Translations under genes and position numbers: made by a program | Source: Pseudorhodoferax aquiterrae | GTDB lineage: Bacteria; Pseudomonadota; Gammaproteobacteria; Burkholderiales; Burkholderiaceae_C | NCBI RefSeq assembly: GCF_014652235.1 | Contig: NZ_BMYK01000009.1 | Coordinates: 1-64,000 of the forward strand | Direction: 5' to 3' | Length of the DNA: 64,000 nt | The notes under the pieces: model-generated | What the model was told of the DNA's origin: nothing | What the model saw: only the letters and a program-made list of their open reading frames with translations | The model's database searches: none | Part shown: positions 57,871 through 64,000 of the stretch, piece by piece | How the letters are laid out: every line of letters starts with the position of its first letter | Numbering within the stretch: position 1 is the first letter of the stretch

Positions 57871-58770
57871 ATGTACACCACCCTGATCACGCCCGCGCAG
57901 CTGCGCGCATTGCGCGCCAGCGGCCAGCCGCAGATGTTGTTCGACTGCAGCTTCGAGCTCCTGCAGCCGAAGGCCGGCGATGCCCAGTACCGCGAAGCCC
58001 ACATTCCCGGCGCCGTGCGTGCCGACCTGGACCGCCATCTGAGCGCCATGCACGGCGCGCCGGGCCGGCATGGCGTGGTGACCGCGCAAGCGGCCGATGC
58101 GCCGGCCTCCGGCGGCCGCCATCCGCTGCCCAACCGCGAGAAGTTCGCGATCTGGCTGTCCAGCGTCGGTTTTGCCAACGACATGCAGGCCGTGGTCTAC
58201 GACCGCCAGGGCGCCAATTACTGCGGCCGGCTCTGGTGGATGCTCAAGTGGGCCGGCCACGAGGCTGTGGCCGTGCTCGACGGCGGCCTGCAGGCCTGGC
58301 AGTCCGATGGCGGCGAGGTGGTGGGTGGTGAAGAGACCAGCCATTTCCGCAGCAACTTCGCGTTGCGCGCGCCGCTGGTGCGCCTGGTCGATGCCGATGC
58401 GGTGCTGGCGCAGCTGGACAGCCCTGCGCAGACGGTGCTGGACGCGCGCGCCGGCCCGCGCTTTCGGGGCGAGACGGAACCGCTCGATCCGGTGGCCGGC
58501 CACATTCCTGGCGCGCTGAACCGCCCGTTCGGCCTGAACATCGGCACGGATGGCCGCTTCAAGCCGGCCGAGCAGCTGCGCGCCGAATTCGACGCACTGC
58601 TGGCCGGACGCGACCCGGCCAGCGTGGTGCACCAATGTGGCAGCGGCGTCAGTGCCATTCCCAACCTGCTGGCCATGCAGGTGGCGGGCTACCCGCCCAC
58701 CGCCCTCTATGCCGGCAGCTGGAGCGACTGGTGCAGCGACCGGAGCCGGCCGGTCGCCACGGGCGGCTGA
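57871..58770 (+). CDS. Sulfurtransferase, 3-mercaptopyruvate type (tandem rhodanese domains)
   Basis: A 299-residue protein with two rhodanese domains. The first (about 1-155) is inactive; the second holds the catalytic Cys256 in HQCGSGVSA, with CGSGVxA being the active loop of mercaptopyruvate sulfurtransferases rather than thiosulfate rhodaneses (CRKGVT). The protein is cytoplasmic with no signal peptide. It transfers sulfane sulfur from 3-mercaptopyruvate to thiols or cyanide. It is convergent with the glycine-zipper gene; the two stop codons are ten bases apart. Confidence 0.9.
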   Translation: MYTTLITPAQLRALRASGQPQMLFDCSFELLQPKAGDAQYREAHIPGAVRADLDRHLSAMHGAPGRHGVVTAQAADAPASGGRHPLPNREKFAIWLSSVGFANDMQAVVYDRQGANYCGRLWWMLKWAGHEAVAVLDGGLQAWQSDGGEVVGGEETSHFRSNFALRAPLVRLVDADAVLAQLDSPAQTVLDARAGPRFRGETEPLDPVAGHIPGALNRPFGLNIGTDGRFKPAEQLRAEFDALLAGRDPASVVHQCGSGVSAIPNLLAMQVAGYPPTALYAGSWSDWCSDRSRPVATGG

Positions 58771-58780
58771 GCGCCGCCGA

Positions 58781-59734
58781 TCAGGTCTTGCGGGCGCGTT
58801 CGATGTCGCGCAGGCGCTTGATCTCGTCGTGGTTGCGCTGGGCACCGGCCATCTGCTGCTCCACCAGCGTGCGCACATCGGCCGGCAGGGGCTGCTGCAG
58901 CGCCTTGCGGTAGCGCGCCAGCGCCGCATCCTCACCGCGCTCGCATTCTTCCAGCATGTCCAGGTCGCTCAGCGCGCCGACACTGCCGCGCGCGCTGACC
59001 CAGCCGCGGTGCAGCGCGCCCGTGGCGCTGCCACGGTCGTTGGCTTCGCCGCCCAGGCGTCCGATCGCGGCCACGATCTCCTCGGCTCCGCGCGCACAGG
59101 TCTGGGCGCGGTCGCGCAACAGCGTGGCCAGGCTCTCGGTGCGGGTGTGCTCGGCCGCTTCACGGAAGCCCTTTTCGCCATCGCGGCAGGTCTTGAGCAG
59201 GTCGTCCAGGGTTTCCAGCACATCGTCCCGGTCGAACGCGCCCGTGGTCGCCGTCTGCGTCTGCACGCGGTCCCAGGCCGCGCGCGTGGCCGGGCGGGCC
59301 TGCTGCCAGTCCAGCGACGAGCTGCCGCGCCGGCTCTCCCAGTCGCGGGCCAGCGCCGGTTCGGCGGCCTCGAACGAATCGGCCGGGTACGTGGTGGTCG
59401 CGCCCCAGCCATAGGCGTAGGCCGGACCGTAGTCGTCGAAGCTGCGGCCGGCTTCGTAGTAGGGCTCGCGCGTGTAGCTCTCGCGCCAGTAGGCCTCTTC
59501 GACCGTGGGGTTGATGCGCTCGGCCGTGGCCTTGCCAGCCAGGCCGCCCACCAGCGCGCCAGCCACCAGGCCGACGGCTGCGCCGACCGGACCGCCGACG
59601 GCGCCGATGGCCGCGCCGGCCACGCCGCCGCCCGCGGCACCGACCCCGGTGCCCACGGGGTGCGCACCGGGCGCTTCGGTGATGGGGTCCAGATTGCGTT
59701 GATCGCGCAAATCGCGCTCGTCGGCTGCTGCCAT
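58781..59734 (-). CDS. Glycine-zipper plus PA2169-type four-helix-bundle (DUF2383) protein
   Basis: A 317-residue protein with two parts. Residues about 25-70 are a glycine zipper (GTGVGAAGGGVAGAAIGAVGG-like repeats of G/A every fourth residue) that would insert into a membrane; residues about 170-310 form a ferritin-like DUF2383 four-helix bundle (DVLETLDDLLKTCRDGEKGF, ERGEDAALARYRKAL). A tyrosine-rich linker (SYTREPYYEAG, YGPAYAYG) joins them. The family is often stress-induced; its function is unknown. The N-terminus is charged and has no signal peptide. Confidence 0.78.
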   Translation of the reverse strand: MAAADERDLRDQRNLDPITEAPGAHPVGTGVGAAGGGVAGAAIGAVGGPVGAAVGLVAGALVGGLAGKATAERINPTVEEAYWRESYTREPYYEAGRSFDDYGPAYAYGWGATTTYPADSFEAAEPALARDWESRRGSSSLDWQQARPATRAAWDRVQTQTATTGAFDRDDVLETLDDLLKTCRDGEKGFREAAEHTRTESLATLLRDRAQTCARGAEEIVAAIGRLGGEANDRGSATGALHRGWVSARGSVGALSDLDMLEECERGEDAALARYRKALQQPLPADVRTLVEQQMAGAQRNHDEIKRLRDIERARKT

Positions 59735-59886
59735 GGTCGTGCTCCTTCGCTGAGGTTGAACAAGGTCCCGTCGCGGGACATGCCGTCATGGTCCGGGCGG
59801 CGCCGTGTCCAAGGCGTCGTCCGGGTGCGAAGCCGCCCGTAGGCGCAGGCCGCGGTGGCAGCCAGGACCAGGCGAAGCCCCAGGCT

Positions 59887-62688
59887 TCAGTGGGCCTGGT
59901 CCCAGTTCGCGCCGAAGCCGACCTCGGCCAGCAGCGGCACCTTGAGGCTGGCGACGCCGGCCATGAGGCGCGGCACCTCGGTGCGCACCCACTCGGCCTC
60001 CTCCTCGGGCAGCTCGAACACCAGCTCGTCGTGCACCTGCATCACGATGCGCGTGGACTTGGCCTGGCGGTCGAGCTCGGCCTGCACGGCGATCATGGCC
60101 AGCTTGATGAGGTCGGCCGCCGTGCCCTGCATGGGCGCATTGATGGCCTGGCGCTCGGCCGCGGCGCGGCGCGGGCCGCTGCCACCCTGGATCTCGGGCA
60201 GCACGATGCGCCGGCCGAACAGCGTCTCCACATAGCCCTGGGCCGCTGCTTGGGCGCGGGTCTCGTCCATGTAGCGCTTGACGCCTGCGAAGCGGTCGAA
60301 GTAGCGGTCGATGTAGTTCTTGGCAGCCTTCTGATCGATGTTGAGGTTGCTGGCCAGCCCGAAGGCGCCCATGCCGTAGATCAGGCCGAAGTTGATGACC
60401 TTGGCGTAGCGGCGCTGCTCGCTGCTGACCTCGTCCACGGCCACGCCGAAGACCTCGGCCGCGGTGGCGCGGTGCACGTCGCGGCCTTCGGCGAAGGCGG
60501 CCAGCAGGCCCGGGTCCTCGCTGATGTGGGCCATGATGCGCAGCTCGATCTGCGAGTAGTCGGCACTGGCGATCTGGTGGCCGGGCGGCGCGATGAAGGC
60601 CTCGCGCACGCGCCGGCCCTCAGGCGTGCGGATCGGAATGTTCTGCAGGTTGGGCTCGTTGCTGGAGAGCCGGCCCGTGACGGCCACGGCCTGGGCGTAG
60701 TTGGTGTGCACGCGGCCCGTGATCGGGTTGACCATGAGCGGCAGCTTGTCGGTGTAGGTGCTCTTGAGCTTGGACAGGCCGCGGTGTTCGAGCAGCCGCG
60801 CCGGCAACGGGTAGTCGGCCGCGAGCTTCTCCAGCACCTCCTCGTCGGTGGACGGCGCGCCCGTGGCGGTCTTCTTCTGCACCGGGATGCCGAGCTTGTT
60901 GAACAGGATCTCGCCGATCTGCTTGGGGCTGCCCATGTTGAACGGTTGGCCCGCCAGGTCGTAGGCCTCCTGCTCGAGTGCCACCATGCGTTCGGCCAGG
61001 GCCTGGCTCTGCTTTTGCAGCACGGCCGCATCGACCAACACGCCATGGCGCTCCACGCGTTGCAGCACGGCGCTGGTCGGCAGTTCGATCTGCTCGTAGA
61101 CGTAGCGGCGGCTCGGCGCGGCGGCGGGCTCGGCCTCGAGCTCGGGCCACAGCACGCGGTGCACGTCCAGCACCATTTCGCTGTCCTCGCCGGAGTAGGT
61201 GGTGGCGGTCTGCACGTCGACCTGGGCGAACGGGATCTGCTTGGCGCCCTTGCCGCAAATGTCCTCGTAGGACAGGCCCTTGCGGCCCAGGTGGCGGTCC
61301 GCGAGGCTTTCCAGGCTGTGCGGCTTGTGCGCCTCGATCACATAGCTCTGCAGCAAGGTGTCGTGGCGCCAGCCACGCACCGTGATGCCGTGGTTGGCGA
61401 ACACGTGGCTGTCGTACTTGATGTTCTGGCCCATCTTGCCGGCGGCTTCGTCCTCCAGCCAGGGCTTGAGCTTGTCCAGCACCGCGTCCAGCGGCAGCTG
61501 GTCGGGCACATCGGCATAGTTGTGGGCGAGCGGGATGTAGGCGGCCTCGCGCGGCTGCAGCGCGAAGGAGATGCCGACGATGCGCGCGCGCATCGGGTCC
61601 AGCGAATCGGTTTCGGTGTCCAGCGCGGCCAGCGGCGCGCTGCGCAGCCGGGCGATCCAGGCATCGAGCTCTTCCCAGCTGGCAATCGTCTGGTAGTCGC
61701 CGGCGGGCGGCGTCGGCACGCAGACTTCGGCCGCGGGCTCGGCAGCCGCGCCGGGGCCGTCTGCGAAGGGCTCGTCCGGCGTGGCCGCCGGCGTGGTCGC
61801 GGCCATGCGCGCTTCCAGCTCGCGCCGGAAGGTCTTGAAGCCGTAGCGCGTGTAGAAGTCCAGCAGCTGCGCCGGATCGGGCTCGGCGAACCTGAGCGCC
61901 TCGAAGGCGGCCTCGGCCGGCCAGCCGGCCACATGCTCGGCCAGGTCGCAATCGGTGCGGATGGTCACGAGCTTGCGGCCCATGGGCAGCCAGTCCAGCG
62001 CCTTGCGCAGGTTCTCGCCGGCCACGCCCTTGATGGCACCCGCCGCAGCCATCACGCCGTCGAGCGAGCCGTGCTCGGTCAGCCATTTCACGGCGGTCTT
62101 GGGGCCGACCTTGTCCACGCCGGGCACGTTGTCCACGGTATCGCCGATCAGGGACAGGTAGTCCACGATGCGCTCGGGCGGCACGCCGAACTTGGCCAGC
62201 ACGCCGGGCGGGTCCAGCGTCTCGTTGCTCATGGTGTTGATCAGCGTGACGTGGTCGTCGACGAGTTGCGCCATGTCCTTGTCGCCGGTCGACACGACGA
62301 CCTTGCCGCCGCGCGCTGCCATGGCGCGTGCCAGCGTGCCGATCACGTCGTCGGCCTCGATGCCGGCGATCGACAGCACCGGCCAGCCGAGCAGGCGCAC
62401 GACCTCGTGGATGGGACCGATCTGCTGCACCAGCGGCTCGGGCATGGCGGCGCGGTTGGCCTTGTATTCAGGGTACCAATCGTCGCGGAAGGTCTTGCCC
62501 GGCGCGTCGAACACGCAGACCGCATGGGCGGACGGAAACTGCGCCCGCAGCTTGGTCAGCATGGCGACCATGCCATGGAGCGCGCCGGTCGGGAACTGGT
62601 CGGGGCCGCGCAGGTCCGGCAGCGCGTGGTAGGCCCGGTACAGATAGCTGGAACCGTCGACCAGCAGCAGGGTATTCGTGTCGCTCAT
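59887..62688 (-). CDS. polA: DNA polymerase I
   Basis: A 933-residue polymerase with all three activities. The 5'-3' exonuclease domain occupies about residues 1-290 (LLLVDGSSYLYRAYHA, DDVIGTLA, GDKDMAQL). The proofreading site appears intact: LDTETDSLD (D and E), NIKYD, and YSGED as the YxxxD part. The polymerase motifs are A SADYSQIELR, B RRYAKVINFGLIYG and C QVHDELVFE. The ATG at 62688 gives the family start MSDTNTLLLVDGSS; longer frames overlap the divergent DUF2782 gene. It fills gaps and removes primers. Confidence 0.97.
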   Translation of the reverse strand: MSDTNTLLLVDGSSYLYRAYHALPDLRGPDQFPTGALHGMVAMLTKLRAQFPSAHAVCVFDAPGKTFRDDWYPEYKANRAAMPEPLVQQIGPIHEVVRLLGWPVLSIAGIEADDVIGTLARAMAARGGKVVVSTGDKDMAQLVDDHVTLINTMSNETLDPPGVLAKFGVPPERIVDYLSLIGDTVDNVPGVDKVGPKTAVKWLTEHGSLDGVMAAAGAIKGVAGENLRKALDWLPMGRKLVTIRTDCDLAEHVAGWPAEAAFEALRFAEPDPAQLLDFYTRYGFKTFRRELEARMAATTPAATPDEPFADGPGAAAEPAAEVCVPTPPAGDYQTIASWEELDAWIARLRSAPLAALDTETDSLDPMRARIVGISFALQPREAAYIPLAHNYADVPDQLPLDAVLDKLKPWLEDEAAGKMGQNIKYDSHVFANHGITVRGWRHDTLLQSYVIEAHKPHSLESLADRHLGRKGLSYEDICGKGAKQIPFAQVDVQTATTYSGEDSEMVLDVHRVLWPELEAEPAAAPSRRYVYEQIELPTSAVLQRVERHGVLVDAAVLQKQSQALAERMVALEQEAYDLAGQPFNMGSPKQIGEILFNKLGIPVQKKTATGAPSTDEEVLEKLAADYPLPARLLEHRGLSKLKSTYTDKLPLMVNPITGRVHTNYAQAVAVTGRLSSNEPNLQNIPIRTPEGRRVREAFIAPPGHQIASADYSQIELRIMAHISEDPGLLAAFAEGRDVHRATAAEVFGVAVDEVSSEQRRYAKVINFGLIYGMGAFGLASNLNIDQKAAKNYIDRYFDRFAGVKRYMDETRAQAAAQGYVETLFGRRIVLPEIQGGSGPRRAAAERQAINAPMQGTAADLIKLAMIAVQAELDRQAKSTRIVMQVHDELVFELPEEEAEWVRTEVPRLMAGVASLKVPLLAEVGFGANWDQAH

Positions 62689-62729
62689 CGGGGCATTGTG
62701 CCTTCGGTGCCCAGGGCGTTGCGGCCACC

Positions 62730-62735
62730 TACAAT
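62730..62735 (+). promoter_or_regulatory. Candidate -10 (TACAAT) for the DUF2782 gene
   Basis: TACAAT ends seven bases before the ATG at 62743 and overlaps an alternative ATG at 62734, which argues for the later start. No Shine-Dalgarno sequence is seen. It is the fifth case in the window of a -10-like hexamer set for a leaderless transcript. Confidence 0.4.
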
Positions 62736-62742
62736 GCCGTCC

Positions 62743-63081
62743 ATGCGCGCACTCGCCCTCCTCTGTTTCAGCCTGGCGGCCACGGCTTCGGCCTTCGGCC
62801 AGGCCCCGGCTGCGGCCCCGCCGCCGCTGGTGGCCGACAACCCGGGCCAGCCCGGCACCGAAAAGCGGATCGAGCACATCCGCATCGAGGACAAGGGTGC
62901 GCGCATCGACGAACTGCGCTACGGCGGCGAACCGCAAAGCATCACCGTGCAGCCGCTGAACAGCGCCATGCCGGCCTACGAGATCGTGCCGCACAACGGC
63001 GCGCGCGTGCGGCCCGGCAACGAACGCGACAACGCCCAGGGCAATGCCGGGCAGCGCGTCTGGAAAGTGCTCGGTTTCTGA
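62743..63081 (+). CDS. DUF2782 domain protein, exported
   Basis: A 112-residue periplasmic protein with a signal peptide (MRALALLCFSLAATASAFGQ) and a compact DUF2782 domain containing EKRIEHIRIEDKG and the terminal RVWKVLGF. The domain's function is unknown. It stands divergent from polA and directly before thrB, a neighbourhood I know from other Burkholderiales. An ATG three codons earlier (62734) is possible but lies inside a -10-like hexamer. It is followed by thrB after four bases. Confidence 0.85.
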   Translation: MRALALLCFSLAATASAFGQAPAAAPPPLVADNPGQPGTEKRIEHIRIEDKGARIDELRYGGEPQSITVQPLNSAMPAYEIVPHNGARVRPGNERDNAQGNAGQRVWKVLGF

Positions 63082-63085
63082 GATC

Positions 63086-64000
63086 GTGGCAGTCTTCACC
63101 GAGGTCACAGAACACGATGCCCAGGCCCTGCTGAACACCCTGGGGTTGGGCGCGCTGCGCGGCTTGCGCGGCATCCAGGGCGGCATCGAGAACACCAACT
63201 ACTTCGTCGACAGCGAGCGCGGCCAGCATGTGCTGACGCTGTTCGAGCGCCTGTCGTTCGCGCAGTTGCCCTTCTACCTGCACCTGATGCAGCACCTGGC
63301 ACGCCGCGGCATTCCCGTGCCAGACCCGGCCGCCGATGCCGACGGCGCCATCCTGCACAGCGTGAGCGGCAAGCCCGCCGCATTGGTCAACCGGCTGCGC
63401 GGCGCGAGCGAACTGGCCCCGGGCCCGGCGCACTGCGCCGCCGTGGGCGCCATGCTGGCGCGCATGCACCTGGCCGGGCGCGACTACGACCGGCACCAGC
63501 CCAACCTGCGCGGCCTGCCCTGGTGGAACGAGACCGCACCCGTGGTCCTGCCTTATCTGGAACCCGGGCAGGCGGCGCTGCTGCAGAGCGAACTGGCCTA
63601 CCAGAACCACGTGGCGGCCTCGGCCGCCTACGCCGCGCTGCCGCGCGGGCCGGTGCACGCCGACCTGTTCCGCGACAACGTGATGTTCGAGCAGCGGCCG
63701 GGCCAGGCCCCGGTGCTGACCGGCTTCTTCGACTTCTACTTCGCGGGTGTGGACACCTGGCTGTTCGACATCGCCGTGTGCCTGAACGACTGGTGCATCA
63801 CGCTGGCGGACGGCCAGGCCGATGACGAACGGCAGGCCGCGTTCCTCGATGCCTACGGGTCCGAGCGCGCGCTGACCGGCCCCGAGCGCGAACTGCTGCC
63901 CGCCATGCTGCGTGCCGGTGCGCTGCGCTTCTGGATCTCTCGGCTGTGGGATTTCCACCTGCCGCGCGAAGCCGCGCTGCTGACCCCGCACGACCCCGGC
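63086..64000 (+). CDS. thrB: Homoserine kinase (ThrB, aminoglycoside-phosphotransferase-like type), cut by window edge
   Basis: The first 305 residues of a kinase that turns homoserine into O-phosphohomoserine for threonine synthesis; the last part lies beyond the window. It starts at a GTG (VAVFTEVTEHDAQAL), four bases after the DUF2782 stop, with no ATG near. GGIENTNYFVD forms the nucleotide loop, and PVHADLFRDNVMFE (HxDxxxxN) with the following DFYFAG is the catalytic site of the APH-type homoserine kinases of betaproteobacteria. The length so far fits a protein of about 320 residues. Confidence 0.93.
   Translation, partial: MAVFTEVTEHDAQALLNTLGLGALRGLRGIQGGIENTNYFVDSERGQHVLTLFERLSFAQLPFYLHLMQHLARRGIPVPDPAADADGAILHSVSGKPAALVNRLRGASELAPGPAHCAAVGAMLARMHLAGRDYDRHQPNLRGLPWWNETAPVVLPYLEPGQAALLQSELAYQNHVAASAAYAALPRGPVHADLFRDNVMFEQRPGQAPVLTGFFDFYFAGVDTWLFDIAVCLNDWCITLADGQADDERQAAFLDAYGSERALTGPERELLPAMLRAGALRFWISRLWDFHLPREAALLTPHDPG

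Noticed and set aside
59874-59888. GAAGCC-N3-GGCTTC hairpin at the polA stop as a terminator.
   Set aside because: No T run follows on the minus strand and the stem is short, so I did not list it as a terminator.

Overview
The window looks like chromosomal DNA of a betaproteobacterium of the order Burkholderiales, most likely family Comamonadaceae (Variovorax/Acidovorax/Ramlibacter-like). The grounds are roughly 70 % GC judged by eye, dense GC-rich codon use, the neighbourhoods polA / DUF2782 / thrB and xseB-ispA-dxs next to a Rieske oxygenase, and the protein families present. I see no tRNA, rRNA, CRISPR array, prophage or recognisable transposase. No gene-free stretch exceeds 300 bases; the longest are 57598-57870 and 55166-55425.

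Layout. 1-2889 (minus): imelysin / di-haem oxidoreductase / imelysin iron operon with a Fur-like box. 3047-10397: small basic protein, transglutaminase-like protein, YgiQ radical SAM protein, degenerate HD-GYP protein, MFS transporter, MscS channel. 10437-11243: prephenate-dehydratase-like gene broken by an in-frame TAA. 11292-16925 (minus): ferric-siderophore uptake unit (ECF sigma factor, FecR anti-sigma, TonB receptor with signalling domain, PepSY protein) behind a Fur-like box. 17092-19275: MarR-GNAT fusion and a split chromate transporter. 19249-28804 (minus): a polyol (mannitol/sorbitol/arabinitol) operon of binding protein, two permeases, ATPase, mannitol dehydrogenase, fructokinase, AraC regulator, xylulokinase and, at its tail, queC. 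28941-30123: sirtuin and a small unknown protein. 30124-37621 (minus): molybdenum hydroxylase operon of the form II CO-dehydrogenase-like type with its maturation genes, divergent from a GAF/Fis regulator.

38956-46270 is the most interesting part: a D-apionate oxidoisomerase-like protein, a TRAP binding protein, a RuBisCO-like protein (RLP), a DUF1537 acid-sugar kinase and a FadR regulator, followed by two further dehydrogenases. I read it as an acid-sugar (probably D-apionate) catabolic unit in which the RLP cleaves or decarboxylates the phosphorylated 3-oxo acid. 46346-51885 holds a DUF2059 protein, an EgtB/SenA-like protein with a changed iron ligand, and a complete TRAP transporter (DctQ, DctM and a convergent binding protein). 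52019-55165 (minus) is dxs-ispA-xseB. 55426-64000 carries a Rieske oxygenase, a DMT exporter, a 224-bp inverted-repeat-bounded element, a mercaptopyruvate-type sulfurtransferase, a glycine-zipper/four-helix protein, polA, a DUF2782 protein and the start of thrB (homoserine kinase).

How the parts work together: the left side is largely iron uptake; the middle is scavenging of plant-type carbon (polyols, acid sugars, an unknown molybdenum-hydroxylase substrate, TRAP-imported acids); the right side is housekeeping. Several operons use overlapping stop/start codons, some with GTG or TTG starts. Five plus-strand genes have a -10-like hexamer 6-9 bases before the ATG and no Shine-Dalgarno sequence, which suggests leaderless transcripts.
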